Assembly (NCBI RefSeq): GCF_003202235.1
Contig: NZ_MASU01000011.1
Location: 1 to 64,000, forward strand
Reading direction: 5' to 3'
DNA length: 64,000 nt
Source: Prauserella flavalba
Lineage (GTDB): Bacteria > Actinomycetota > Actinomycetes > Mycobacteriales > Pseudonocardiaceae
In this document: positions 46,786-56,048 of the stretch, in pieces
Numbering within the stretch: the stretch's first letter is position 1
How the letters are laid out: each line of letters begins with the position of its first letter
Made by a program: the position numbers and the translations under genes
The notes under the pieces: model-generated
Database searches by the model: none
What the model was told of the DNA's origin: nothing
The model's input: the letters and a program-made list of their open reading frames with translations, nothing else

Positions 46786-47565
46786 TCAGCCGCTGGCCGG
46801 AGCGCCGAGCTGCTTGCTGATCTCCCGCGCCGCCTCGACGATCACGGGCAGCGTCTCGGCCTCGATCTCGGCCACGCCCACGTCCCCGGCCGGCACCGAC
46901 ATGCTCAGGGACGCGATGGCGCGGCCCCCTGAGTCGAGCACCGGCGCGGAGAACGAGCGAACGCCCTCCTCGAACTCCTGGTCCACCAGCGCCCAGCCCC
47001 GCGCGCGCACCTCGCGCAGGATCTCGCGCAGCCGGTCCGGGTCGGTCACCGTCCGCGCCGTGATCCTCGGCAGCGGCGCGTGGCGCAGGAACTCCTCGAT
47101 CTCGTGCTCGGGCAGCCAGGCCAGCAGCACCCGGCCCATCGACGTCGCGAACGCGGGCAGGCGCGTGCCCGTGGTGAGCGTGTGCCGCATGACCCGGCGC
47201 GAGGGCACGCGCGTGAGGAACACGGCGTCCTCGCCGTCGAGCGCGGCCAGCGAGCACGTGTGCCCGGTGACCTTGGTGACGTCCTCCATGTAGGGCTGGG
47301 CCACCTCGGTGAGGTTGAGTGAGGACAGGTAGGCGTTGCCCAGCGCGAGGACGTGCGGCGTGAGCACGTACCGCCTGCCCTCGGCGCGGACGTAGCCCAG
47401 CCGCTCCAGCGTGAGCACGAGCCTGCGCACGGTCGGCCGCGACAGGCCGGTCAGCTCGGACAGCTCCGAGAGCGTCAGCCGCGGACGGCGGTCGGAGAAC
47501 GCGAGGATCACCGAAAGACCGCGTTCGAGCGACTGGACGTAGTCCTTCTCCTCGGGTGGCTTCAT
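46786..47565 (-). CDS. IclR-family regulator of phenol/catechol genes
   Basis: A 259-residue IclR protein, close to PcaR/CatR types (DYVQSLERGLSVILAF; helix-turn-helix LTLSELSELTGLSRPTVRRLVLTLERLGYV; effector domain GHTCSLAALDGEDAVFL and GRAIASLSMSVP). Coupled to catB by ATGA overlap. It probably controls the catabolic genes upstream in the same operon; the effector may be muconate or phenol. Confidence 0.9.
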   Translation of the reverse strand: MKPPEEKDYVQSLERGLSVILAFSDRRPRLTLSELSELTGLSRPTVRRLVLTLERLGYVRAEGRRYVLTPHVLALGNAYLSSLNLTEVAQPYMEDVTKVTGHTCSLAALDGEDAVFLTRVPSRRVMRHTLTTGTRLPAFATSMGRVLLAWLPEHEIEEFLRHAPLPRITARTVTDPDRLREILREVRARGWALVDQEFEEGVRSFSAPVLDSGGRAIASLSMSVPAGDVGVAEIEAETLPVIVEAAREISKQLGAPASG

Positions 47566-48680
47566 CGCGCGAACCTGGCCAGCTTCTCCTCGTCGAGCGT
47601 CACGCCGAGGCCCGGCCCGCTGGGCACGCGCAACGCACCGTCGGCGTAGGTCAGCGGCTCGGTGACCAGGTCCTCGGCGAGCAACAGCGGCCCGAACAGC
47701 TCGCAGCCGAACGTCACGCCCCTGATGGCCGCGTAGGCGTGTGCCGCGGCGGCGGTGCCGATGGAGCTCTCGATGCTCGACCCGCCGTGGCAGGGCACAC
47801 CGGCCGCCTCGGCGACCGCGGCGACGCGCCTCGTCGCCGACAGCCCGCCGTGCTTGTGCACCTTCAGCGAGAAGATGTCCGCAGCCTCCTGGCCGACCAG
47901 CCGCAGCGCGTCGTGCGGCGTCAGCAGGCTCTCGTCGGCCATCACCGGGATCGTCAGCCGTGCGGCGAGCCTGCGCAGTGCATCGACGTTCCACCCCGGC
48001 ACGGGCTGCTCGACCAGGTCGACGCCCGCCTCCTCGAGCACCGGCAGCCAGCGCGCCGACGTCGGCTCGTCCCACGCCGCGTTGAGATCGACGCGCACGC
48101 TGGCCTTGTCGCCGAGCGCCCTGGCCACCGAGGCGACGCGTGCCGTGTCCGCGGCCGGGTCGAGCGCACCCATCTTGAGCTTGAACGACGAGTGCAGGCC
48201 CGAGGACAGTTTCTCCTCGGCCTCGGCGAACACCACCTCAGAGTCGTCGGCGCCGAGTGCCCACGTCACCGGGATCGACTCGCGGTACAGCCCGCCGAGC
48301 AGCTGGTACACCGGCACGCCCAGCGCGCGGCCCCACGCGTCGAACATCGCCATCTCCACCGCCGCCTTGGCGAAGGAGTTGCGCGCGGCCACGCGGTCGA
48401 GCCGGTCCATCACGAGGTCCACGCGCGAGACGTCGGCACCGGTGAGCTGCGGGGCGAGATACTCGTCGACCATCACCTTCATCGACTCGACGCTCTCCCC
48501 GCCCCACCAGGGTCCGCCGGGCACCACGGCCTCGCCGACCCCCTCCGCGCCGCCCTCGGTCCGCAGCCGCACCACCAGGTAGCTCTGCCTGGTCGCGCTC
48601 ATCGACTTGAACCGGTGCGGGCGGCGCAGCGGCAGGTCGACCACCACCGTGCGGACCGAGGCGACGGACAGCTCTGCCAT
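47562..48680 (-). CDS. catB: muconate cycloisomerase
   Basis: A 372-residue enolase-superfamily enzyme converting cis,cis-muconate to muconolactone. Catalytic lysines are in SFKLKMG and FSLKVHKHGG, and metal ligands in RVDLNAAWD, VDLVEQPV and VMADES. ATG overlaps the catA stop by one base. No catC (muconolactone isomerase) gene follows as it normally does. Confidence 0.93.
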   Translation of the reverse strand: MAELSVASVRTVVVDLPLRRPHRFKSMSATRQSYLVVRLRTEGGAEGVGEAVVPGGPWWGGESVESMKVMVDEYLAPQLTGADVSRVDLVMDRLDRVAARNSFAKAAVEMAMFDAWGRALGVPVYQLLGGLYRESIPVTWALGADDSEVVFAEAEEKLSSGLHSSFKLKMGALDPAADTARVASVARALGDKASVRVDLNAAWDEPTSARWLPVLEEAGVDLVEQPVPGWNVDALRRLAARLTIPVMADESLLTPHDALRLVGQEAADIFSLKVHKHGGLSATRRVAAVAEAAGVPCHGGSSIESSIGTAAAAHAYAAIRGVTFGCELFGPLLLAEDLVTEPLTYADGALRVPSGPGLGVTLDEEKLARFAR

Positions 48681-49459
48681 CACGCGGGATCCAGTCTGAA
48701 GTCGTACTCCGCCGAGTAGCGCCCGTCGCCGAGGCGGCCCAGTTCCAGCGTCAGCTCCGGCTTCACCGCGCTCGCGATGTCCTCGTCGACGTACTTGCCG
48801 CCCGCGAAGAACAGCTGGCTCGTCAGCGTCCGGCGGCCCGGCGCTCGCACCATCATGTGCAGGTGTGCCGGCCGCCAGTGGTGCCAGCCCGCCGCCCTGA
48901 TCATCTGCCCAGTCGGGCCGTCCTTCGGGATCTCGTACGGCGCCGGGACGACCGTCGTGATCTCGAACCCGCCCCGCTCGTCGGTGGTGACGTTGGCGCG
49001 GAGGTTCCACTGTGGAGGGTCGGGGTGGAACTGGGAGTAGAAGCCGTGCGCGTCGGCCTGCCAGATGTCCACCACCGAGCCCGGCAGCGGGTTGCCGTCG
49101 AGGTCGCCGACGGTGCCGGTGAACACCAGCACGTCACCCGGCTCGTCCGGCCGCTGCGGCAGCGTCGCCGGCGACGACAGCTCGGGCGCACCCGGTACGT
49201 AGTACGGGCCCTCGATGCACCCGGAGCTGCCTTCTCGCCGCTCGGACGCGAGCTTCTCGATCGTGTGCTCGAAGAACACGTCGAGCAGCAGCGGCCACTC
49301 CCCGGCCTCGCCGATCCGGATCAGCCACGCCTTGGCCGCCTGGTACTCGGGATAGGTCACCGAGTGCCGCACCAGCCGCTCGTTGATCACGCCGAAGATG
49401 TCGGCCACCACCTCCGCCGTGCGCTGCTGGGTGGGGTTCACCGGTGCGGTCGTTGTCAT
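48680..49459 (-). CDS. catA: catechol 1,2-dioxygenase
   Basis: A 259-residue intradiol dioxygenase cleaving catechol to cis,cis-muconate. Predicted ferric ligands are Y141 (GFYSQF), Y175 (APYEIP), H199 and H201 (PAHLHM). The GPYYVPGAP motif is present. The GGAGG Shine-Dalgarno lies in the last codons of the hydroxylase gene upstream. Confidence 0.95.
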   Translation of the reverse strand: MTTTAPVNPTQQRTAEVVADIFGVINERLVRHSVTYPEYQAAKAWLIRIGEAGEWPLLLDVFFEHTIEKLASERREGSSGCIEGPYYVPGAPELSSPATLPQRPDEPGDVLVFTGTVGDLDGNPLPGSVVDIWQADAHGFYSQFHPDPPQWNLRANVTTDERGGFEITTVVPAPYEIPKDGPTGQMIRAAGWHHWRPAHLHMMVRAPGRRTLTSQLFFAGGKYVDEDIASAVKPELTLELGRLGDGRYSAEYDFRLDPA

Positions 49460-49461
49460 GA

Positions 49462-51027
49462 CTACCTCCTCCGGAGGCTGACGTCGTCGGGGTTGACGAG
49501 ATCGGGAACTGTCCAGCCGTCGAGGTCGTACTCGGCCATGCACTGTTCGGCGAAGCCCTTCATGGCGTCGGCGGCACCGGACTGCTGCGCGGCGAAGAGC
49601 AGCTCCGCCCGCACGCCCTCGTGGTTGCCGGAGTAGTTGCGCTCGTAGAGCTCGTGCCTGCCACCGAACTCGCTGCCGATGGAGTCCCAGATCAGCTTCA
49701 TCAGCTTCACGCGCTCGACGGCCTCCATGCCGTTGGAGCCACGCACGTACTGGTCGAGATAGGGCCTGATCTCCGGGGACTGGAAGTCCATCGCGTGCGA
49801 CGGCAGGTAGATGAGCCCGCTGCCGAGGTCCTGCATGATGATCTCGCGTACGCGCGGGTAGCCGATGGTCATGAACCAGCGGTAGGCCAGGCCGTAGTCG
49901 AGGTGTGGCAGCACCGCGCCGTCGATCCACTCGTCGGGCCTCGCGGCCATCGCGTCGGACAGCGCCCAGAACATGTTGCGCCAGCCGATGACCTCGCCGA
50001 CGCGGGTCTGGATGCCGCGGAAGTCCTTGGTGCCGGTGGCCTCCACGCCCTTCATCAGCAGCCCGGCGATGAAGTCGAGCTTCACGGCGAGGCGGGTGAC
50101 GCCGTGGAAGGTGAAGCGGTGCAGGAAGCCCGAACCGGGGAAGAACGTGCTCGCCTTCTCCGGGTCACCGAAGATGAAGACGTTCTCCCACGGGATCTTC
50201 ACCTTGTCGAGGATGAAGATCGTGTCGTTCTCGTCGAAACGCGATGAGAGCGGATAGTCGAACGGGCTCGCCATCACGTCGGCGGTGTTGGCGTAGGAAT
50301 GCCTGCAGATGAGCTTCATGCCGGGCGCGCCCATCGGCACGGTGCAGACGAGGGCGAACTCGCGCTTCTTGATCGGCAGGCCGTAGTGGGCGATGAAGTT
50401 GTAGTGGGTGATGGCCGAACCGGTGGCCACCACCTTCGCGCCGGAGACGATCAGCCCGTCGTCGCGTTCCTCCTCCACGTGCATGAAGACGTCGGCGACC
50501 TCGTCGGGATCGCGGTCGCGGTCCACCGGCGGGTTGATGATCGCGTGGTTCCAGTACAGGACCTTTTCCTGTGACTCGGTGTACCAGCGGCGGGCGTTGT
50601 CGGCGAAGGGTTCGTAGAAGTCGGCGTTGGCGCCGAGTGTGCCGAGGAACGCGGCCTTGTAGTCGGGGCTGCGGCCCATCCAGCCGTAGGTCATCTTCGC
50701 CCACTCGGCGATCGCGTCGCGGTCGGCGAGCAGGTCCTCGCGGCTGCGGGGGGTGCGGAAGAACGGATGTGTGAACCCGCTGCTGCCCGTGTCGGTGGGT
50801 GCGGTCAGCACGCGCTGCTTGTCCGGGTCGTGCAGCGCGTCGTAGAGCCGCGCGGTCATGCGCACCGAGTTGCGGAACGCCGGGTGAGTGGTGACGTCGT
50901 CGACCTTGTCGCCGTAGATGAAGATCTCCCGGCCGTCACGCAGGCTCTCGATGTACTCCTCGCCGGTCATCGGGCGCGTCGTGCGCGGGCCTCCGGTGCC
51001 GGTGGAGGTTTCCTGCTGTGCGGTCAC
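49462..51027 (-). CDS. pheA1: FADH2-dependent phenol hydroxylase, large component
   Basis: A 521-residue HpaB/PheA1-type flavin monooxygenase. [21 protein letters not shown] at the N-terminus is characteristic, with [12 protein letters not shown] and [13 protein letters not shown] further on. It hydroxylates phenol to catechol, given catA and catB immediately downstream; 4-hydroxyphenylacetate is the alternative substrate. Needs the flavin reductase encoded next to it. GTG start with AGGAG. Its stop is 2 bp before catA. Confidence 0.88.
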   Translation of the reverse strand: MTAQQETSTGTGGPRTTRPMTGEEYIESLRDGREIFIYGDKVDDVTTHPAFRNSVRMTARLYDALHDPDKQRVLTAPTDTGSSGFTHPFFRTPRSREDLLADRDAIAEWAKMTYGWMGRSPDYKAAFLGTLGANADFYEPFADNARRWYTESQEKVLYWNHAIINPPVDRDRDPDEVADVFMHVEEERDDGLIVSGAKVVATGSAITHYNFIAHYGLPIKKREFALVCTVPMGAPGMKLICRHSYANTADVMASPFDYPLSSRFDENDTIFILDKVKIPWENVFIFGDPEKASTFFPGSGFLHRFTFHGVTRLAVKLDFIAGLLMKGVEATGTKDFRGIQTRVGEVIGWRNMFWALSDAMAARPDEWIDGAVLPHLDYGLAYRWFMTIGYPRVREIIMQDLGSGLIYLPSHAMDFQSPEIRPYLDQYVRGSNGMEAVERVKLMKLIWDSIGSEFGGRHELYERNYSGNHEGVRAELLFAAQQSGAADAMKGFAEQCMAEYDLDGWTVPDLVNPDDVSLRRR

Positions 51028-51049
51028 TTTCTGCTCCTAATCAGTTCTT

Positions 51050-51583
51050 TCAGCCGGCGGGGAACCACGACAGGCTGGGGCAGTCGCCGGACTCCAGCCA
51101 CGGGACCGTGCCCACGGCCTTGCCGAGGTGGCGGAACTTCCCGGCGTAGAACACCAGTGGATCGCCGTCGTCGAAGTCGATCTCGCGGATCTCGCCCAGG
51201 TAGAGCACGTGGTCGCCGCCGTCGTAGCTGCGCCAGGGCGCACACGCGATCGTGGCGAGCGCGCCGGCGAGCCGAGGGGCGAGGTCGCCACCGGGGTGCT
51301 CCCACTCCGGCTCCTCGGCCATCGGTTTGCCCGCGAAGTGCAGCGCGAGGTCCTGTTGCGGCTCGCGCAGGACGTTGATCGTGAAGGGTTTGCCGTCGAG
51401 GTACTTGCACGCCTTCGTGTTGCGGTCCAGCGACACGAGAACGAGCGGAGGCTCGAGCGACACGGCGGTGAAGGAGTTCACGGTCGCGCCGTGTGCCGCG
51501 CTGTCGCCCTCGCACGTCACCACCGTGACCCCGGTCGCGAAGCGGCTGAGGCACGTCCGCAGCGTTCGCGGATCTGTTCGCAC
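51050..51583 (-). CDS. pheA2: flavin reductase, small component of the phenol hydroxylase
   Basis: A 177-residue HpaC/PheA2-like FMN-binding split-barrel reductase (RFATGVTVVTCEGD, ATVNSFTAVSLEPPLVLVSLD). It supplies FADH2 to PheA1. GTG start behind GAGGAGG. It is the first gene of the phenol-catechol operon. Confidence 0.9.
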   Translation of the reverse strand: MRTDPRTLRTCLSRFATGVTVVTCEGDSAAHGATVNSFTAVSLEPPLVLVSLDRNTKACKYLDGKPFTINVLREPQQDLALHFAGKPMAEEPEWEHPGGDLAPRLAGALATIACAPWRSYDGGDHVLYLGEIREIDFDDGDPLVFYAGKFRHLGKAVGTVPWLESGDCPSLSWFPAG

Positions 51584-51613
51584 GGCGCCTCCTCATCGAG
51601 TGCGGTCGAGCGT

Positions 51614-51628
51614 GTACGTAATGCGTAC
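51614..51628. promoter_or_regulatory. inverted repeat upstream of pheA2
   Basis: GTACG (51614-51618), five bases, CGTAC (51624-51628) lies 31 bp upstream of the first catabolic gene, a suitable place for the IclR regulator. No strong promoter hexamers could be placed. Confidence 0.45.
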
Positions 51629-51711
51629 GCTTTGGCCGCTATCCGGTTATGGTTAACTGTGGCCCCCGTCACACTCGGCTGTCAACCGGGGTCTTTTTTG
51701 CGCGCAGGGCA

Positions 51712-51748
51712 GTGCCGCTGCCCGGTGGTGTTCCGGGGGCAGCGGCAC
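51712..51748. terminator. hairpin terminator after the butanediol dehydrogenase gene
   Basis: 12-bp stem GTGCCGCTGCCC (51712-51723) pairing with 51737-51748, 13-nt loop, 15 bp beyond the stop of the minus-strand dehydrogenase gene. Confidence 0.75.
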
Positions 51749-51763
51749 GCCGTCTGTGGGTTT

Positions 51764-52819
51764 TCAGGGGTGGACGAGGATCTTGACGTTGGTCTCCTTG
51801 TGGTCGATGAGCTCGCGGAAGCCGCGGTCGACGATGTCGTCGAGGGCGATGCGGCCGGTGATGAACTGTTCGACGTCGACCACGCCGTCCTGGACGAGGC
51901 GGATGGTGTCGGGGTGGCGGTTGGCGTAGGCGAGTGAGCCGATGAGGCTGATCTCCGAGAGCACGAGCGAGTTGACGTCGAGCGTCGCGGGATGTCCCCA
52001 GATCGACACGTTCACGCACGTGCCGCCCGGTTTGGTCGAGGCGATGGCCGAGGCCAGCACCGCGTCGATGCCCGCGCACTCGAACGTCACGTCCGCACCC
52101 GCACCGCCCGTGAGATCGCGGATCGCCTCCCCAACGTCCACTTCGGACGGATCAAGCACCGTGTGCGCACCGGCTCCGGGCGCCTTGGCCTTCCGCGCAG
52201 CCGCCGGTTCGACCACGATCACCTGCCCCGCGCCGATGGCCCTGAGCGCGGCGGCGGTGACCAGGCCGATCGGGCCGGACCCGAACACCGCCGCTGTCTC
52301 CCCCTCGCGCAGGCCGGAGAGCTTCGCCGCGTGGTAGCCCACCGAAAGCGGCTCGATGAGCGCGCCCTGCTCCGTGGTCAGGTTCCCGATGGGATGCACC
52401 CACCGCTGGTCGACAACGGCCTTCTCCGCGAACCCGCCCTGGTCGCCGTCGAGCCCGATGAACCCGAGCGAGCGGCAGATGTTGTACCGCCCCGCCTTGC
52501 ACGCGACGCAGTGCCCGCACACGTCGTAGGGCTCCACCACCACGCGGTCGCCCTCCCGCAACCCGGTTACGCCGCTGCCCAGTTCGGCGACGACCCCGGA
52601 GAACTCGTGTCCGAGCGTGATCGGCACCGCCCCACCGGTCAGCGGATGCGGCGCGTCCGGCGTCGGCGCGAAGATCGGGCCGTCCAGGTACTCGTGCAGG
52701 TCGGTGCCGCAGATGCCGCACCACTCCACCGCGATCTGCACCTGACCCGGCCCCGGATGCGGCTCGGGCAGGTCGTCGATCCGGATGTCACCCCGCCCGT
52801 GGAACCGTGCTGCCTTCAC
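51764..52819 (-). CDS. zinc-dependent 2,3-butanediol dehydrogenase
   Basis: A 351-residue medium-chain dehydrogenase. Catalytic zinc residues are in CGICGTDLHEY and GHEF; structural zinc cysteines in CGHCVACKAGRYNIC; NAD site GSGPIGLVTAAALRAIG. The sequence type (HEYLDGPIF) matches (R,R)-butanediol/acetoin dehydrogenases. It is followed upstream in transcription by a flavin monooxygenase 12 bp away, suggesting a shared ketone/diol pathway. Confidence 0.9.
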   Translation of the reverse strand: MKAARFHGRGDIRIDDLPEPHPGPGQVQIAVEWCGICGTDLHEYLDGPIFAPTPDAPHPLTGGAVPITLGHEFSGVVAELGSGVTGLREGDRVVVEPYDVCGHCVACKAGRYNICRSLGFIGLDGDQGGFAEKAVVDQRWVHPIGNLTTEQGALIEPLSVGYHAAKLSGLREGETAAVFGSGPIGLVTAAALRAIGAGQVIVVEPAAARKAKAPGAGAHTVLDPSEVDVGEAIRDLTGGAGADVTFECAGIDAVLASAIASTKPGGTCVNVSIWGHPATLDVNSLVLSEISLIGSLAYANRHPDTIRLVQDGVVDVEQFITGRIALDDIVDRGFRELIDHKETNVKILVHP

Positions 52820-52831
52820 GGGGACTCCTCC

Positions 52832-54634
52832 TCAGGACGTGTGGTGGGAGGCCTGCAGGCCGTAGACCGGGGTCGGGATGCCCTCGGCGCGGGCCTTGAG
52901 CTGCAGCGCGAGGTAGAGCGAGTAGTGCCGCGACTGGTGCAGGTTGCCGCCGTGAAACCACAGCGCCTTCTGCTGCGTGGGTTTCCACATGTTGCGCTGC
53001 TCACCCTCCCACGGGCCGGGGTCCTTGGTGGTGCCGGAGCCGAGGCCCCACACCTTGCCGACCCGATCGGCCATCTCCTGGCCGATGATGTCGGCGGCAA
53101 GGCCGTTCATCGACCGGAACCCCGTGGCATAGACGACGAGATCGGCTTCGAGGCGGGTGCCGTCGTCGAGCACCACCTCGCGCTCGGTCAGCTCGGTCAC
53201 CTGGCCCTTCGCGAGCTTCACGCTGCCGTCGGCGACGAGCTGAGCGGCGCCGACGTCGATGTAGTAGCCGGAACCCCGGCGCAGGTACTTCATGAACAGG
53301 CCCGAGTCGTCGTCGCCGAAGTCGAGGTCGAACCCGGCGCGCTCCAGCTTCTCGTAGAAGTCGGCGTCCTGCTCGCGAATGGTGTCGTACACCGGTTTCT
53401 GGAAGTCGGCCATGATCCGGTACGGCAGCGAGGCGAAGACCAGGTCCGCGGTGCGAGTGTCCACACCGGACGCGACGGCCTGCTCGGAGTACAGCGGGCC
53501 GAGCCCGTGCTCCATCAGCGAGTCCGACTTGATCACGCACGTCGAGGACCGCTGCACCATCGTGACGTCGGCCCCGGCCTCCCACAGCGCGCCGCAGATG
53601 TCGTGCGCCGAGTTGTTGGAGCCGATCACCACGGCCTTCTTGCCCGCGTACGCGTCGGCGCCGGGGTGCTGCGACGAGTGGTGCTGGTCGCCGAGGAACC
53701 GGTCGTGGCCGGGAAACACCGGCACGTTCGGCTTGCCCGACACCCCGAGCGCGAACACGAGCTGGCGCGGCCGCAGCGTCACCTCCTCACCCGCGCGGTC
53801 GACCACGACCTCCCACTGCTGGGCCTTCTCGTCGTAGGTGGCGCTGCGGGCGGTGGTGGAGCCCCAGTAGTTGAGCTCCATGACCTTCGTGTACATCTCC
53901 AGCCAGTCGCCGATCTTGTCCTTCGGCGCGAAGACGGGCCAGTTGTCCGGGAACGGCAGGTACGGCAGGTGGTCGTACCAGACGGGGTCGTGCAGTGCGA
54001 GGGACTTGTACCGCTTGCGCCAGGAGTCGCCGGGCCGTTCGTTGCGCTCGACGATGATCGTGGGCACGCCGAGCTGCCGCAGCCGCGCGCCGAGCGCGAT
54101 GCCGCCCTGGCCGCCGCCGATCACCACCACCTCGGGCTGCCGGGCGTGGCCGAGCTCGGCCTGCTCGGCCTCGCGCTGCTCCAGCCAGGTCACGCGGTCG
54201 CGGTTGGCGCCGTGCTCGGTGCCCTTCGGCCGCCGTTGCTTGCGGGGCTCCTCGTGTCCCTTGAGCTCGTCGAGGGTGGTCAGCAGCGTCCACGCCTTGC
54301 CGTCGGCCAGGCGCAGGTGCCCGGTGCCGCGGCCGGTCGCCGTCTCGAAGCTCAGCCACGCCTCGGTGACGCCGTCGGCCTCGGACGGTTCGCCGGTGAT
54401 CGTGAAGTTCCGGGGGTCGGTGTGCTCGAGGGTGCCCCTGAGCAGGTCGGCGACGCCGTCCCTGCCCTCGACCGTCAGCAGGTTCCAGGTGAACGAGACG
54501 AGGTCACGCCAGTAGCACTCGTCGGCGAAGAGCGAGGCTGCTCGCTCGACGTCGCGCGCGCTGAGTGCGTCCTGGAAAGCGGTGAGCCAGGTGTCCGCGC
54601 GGGTGGTGGCCTCGGCGGGGTGGTCGATCGTCAA
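52832..54634 (-). CDS. flavin-containing monooxygenase with N-terminal SnoaL-like domain
   Basis: About 600 residues. Residues 1-150 resemble an NTF2/SnoaL-like domain (TWLTAFQDALSARDVERAASLFADECYWRDLV). From about 165 there is a class B flavoprotein: FAD site VIGGGQGGIALGARL, NADPH-type site VIGSNNSAHDICGAL and late YATGFRSMNG. Baeyer-Villiger or ketone oxidation is possible, perhaps acting with the butanediol dehydrogenase. TTG 54634 is chosen because GGAGG is 5 nt upstream; a GTG at 54685 is the alternative. Confidence 0.85.
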   Translation of the reverse strand: MTIDHPAEATTRADTWLTAFQDALSARDVERAASLFADECYWRDLVSFTWNLLTVEGRDGVADLLRGTLEHTDPRNFTITGEPSEADGVTEAWLSFETATGRGTGHLRLADGKAWTLLTTLDELKGHEEPRKQRRPKGTEHGANRDRVTWLEQREAEQAELGHARQPEVVVIGGGQGGIALGARLRQLGVPTIIVERNERPGDSWRKRYKSLALHDPVWYDHLPYLPFPDNWPVFAPKDKIGDWLEMYTKVMELNYWGSTTARSATYDEKAQQWEVVVDRAGEEVTLRPRQLVFALGVSGKPNVPVFPGHDRFLGDQHHSSQHPGADAYAGKKAVVIGSNNSAHDICGALWEAGADVTMVQRSSTCVIKSDSLMEHGLGPLYSEQAVASGVDTRTADLVFASLPYRIMADFQKPVYDTIREQDADFYEKLERAGFDLDFGDDDSGLFMKYLRRGSGYYIDVGAAQLVADGSVKLAKGQVTELTEREVVLDDGTRLEADLVVYATGFRSMNGLAADIIGQEMADRVGKVWGLGSGTTKDPGPWEGEQRNMWKPTQQKALWFHGGNLHQSRHYSLYLALQLKARAEGIPTPVYGLQASHHTS

Positions 54635-54735
54635 CGGAGCCTCCGATCCAGCAATTCGCCACATTGCGAGCTGTGCGGGCTCCACTGTCGGCGCGCCACG
54701 GCGCGCGCGACAAGGGTTGCAGGGGGTTGCAGCCC

Positions 54736-55002
54736 CTACTTCTCGAGCAGGTGAGGGGCTTCCGCGCGGACCAGCGCGAGCAGCTCCTTCATGCTGGGGT
54801 TGACGAGCGCATGCTCCCCGACGAACACGGTCGGCACCGTCTCGTTGCCGTTCGCGACCGACCGCACGCGGGCCGCGGCGTCCGGCTCCTCCCAGATGTT
54901 CACATGGCGAACGGGCAGGCCGCTGCCGTCCAGCAGCTGGCGCAGCATGGCGCAGAACCCGCAGCCGGGCCGCCAGTAGAACTCGATCTCCGTCACTCCC
55001 AC
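54736..55002 (-). CDS. glutaredoxin/mycoredoxin-like protein
   Basis: About 88 residues with thioredoxin fold and CGFC redox motif (FYWRPGCGFCAMLRQLL) and cis-proline ETVPTVFVGE. In actinobacteria such proteins use mycothiol. Start GTG 55002 or 54996 cannot be resolved. Divergent from the next gene. Confidence 0.85.
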   Translation of the reverse strand: MGVTEIEFYWRPGCGFCAMLRQLLDGSGLPVRHVNIWEEPDAAARVRSVANGNETVPTVFVGEHALVNPSMKELLALVRAEAPHLLEK

Positions 55003-55066
55003 GTCACCCACCCTAATCGCCCTCTCGCCCCACCACGGCCGCCGCCGAAGGGGCAGGCTGGAGGGC

Positions 55067-55960
55067 ATGGATTTCGAGTCGGTCGCCGATGAGCTGTACG
55101 AGCTGGACCGGGACGAGTTCACCACGGCCCGCGACCGGCGGGCCTCGGAGGCCCGCAAGGCGGGTGACAAGGACCTCGCGGCCAGGATCAAGGGGCTGCG
55201 CAAGCCGACGAGCGCGGCGTGGCTGGTCAACCGGCTCGCGCGCGGCCGCCCCGAGGACGTCGCCGAGCTGGCCCGGCTCGGCGACGACCTGCGCAGGGCC
55301 CACTCCGAGCTGGCCGGTGAGGACCTGCGTGCCCTGTCCCGGCGCAGGCACGAGCTCGTGCAGTCGCTCACCGACCGCGCCGCGAAGCTGGGCGACGGCA
55401 AGCCCGGCGAGTCCGTGGTCAGGGAGGTCTACGACACCCTCGACGCCGCACTCACCGATCCCGGGTCGGCCAGGGCCGTCACCGAGGGCAGGCTCACGTC
55501 GGCGCTGCGGCCGGGTGACGCCTTCGCCGGCGACTGGATGGCCGTCGGCCCCGCACCGGCACGGCCCGTGGAGAAGCCGGAACCGAAGCCCCGGCCGAAG
55601 AAGCCGGAACCGAGGGCGGAGCCGAAAAGGCCGGAACAAGCCGAGCCGAAGCGGGCCGAGCCGAAGCGGGCCGAGCCGAAGCGGGCCGAGCCGAGGAAGA
55701 CGCCACCGGAGCCGGAGGAACCCGAGCGGGAGGAACCGCGGCGGGACGACGAGGCGCGCCGCCTGCGGGAGGAACGGCACCGGGCCCGCGACGCCCTCTC
55801 GAAGGCCCGCGCCGCCCGCAACGACGCCGCGCGCGAGCTTCGCCTCGCCGAGGAGGCGGAAGCCAAGGCACGCAAGCGAACCATGGAGGCCCGCAAGCGG
55901 TTCGAGGCCGCCGACGAACGCGTGGACGACGCCGAGGCCGTGCTGTCCGAGCTGCTCTAG
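55067..55960 (+). CDS. conserved actinobacterial protein with AEPKR repeats
   Basis: A 297-residue protein of unknown function. The N-terminal helical region has ARIKGLRKPTSAAWLVNRLAR, a positively charged segment that could contact nucleic acid. A Pro/Glu/Lys linker with AEPKR-type repeats (about 185-215) follows, then a charged coiled-coil from about 225 to the end (EEAEAKARKRTMEARKRFEAADERVDDAE). No signal peptide or membrane helix. Confidence 0.7.
   Translation: MDFESVADELYELDRDEFTTARDRRASEARKAGDKDLAARIKGLRKPTSAAWLVNRLARGRPEDVAELARLGDDLRRAHSELAGEDLRALSRRRHELVQSLTDRAAKLGDGKPGESVVREVYDTLDAALTDPGSARAVTEGRLTSALRPGDAFAGDWMAVGPAPARPVEKPEPKPRPKKPEPRAEPKRPEQAEPKRAEPKRAEPKRAEPRKTPPEPEEPEREEPRRDDEARRLREERHRARDALSKARAARNDAARELRLAEEAEAKARKRTMEARKRFEAADERVDDAEAVLSELL
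55640..55684 (+). repeat. 15-bp tandem repeat within the coding region
   Basis: Three perfect copies of GCCGAGCCGAAGCGG (55640-55684) followed by a partial fourth, encoding AEPKR pentapeptides. In-frame, so copy number could change without frameshift. Confidence 0.9.
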
Positions 55961-56048
55961 GAGTGTGCCGAACGACCCCCCGTAGCGAGCGGCGATCGAG
56001 GCGCCGTCTGGGCGTCGCGCAGCAGGGCAGCGGTTGTTCAGCGCGCTC

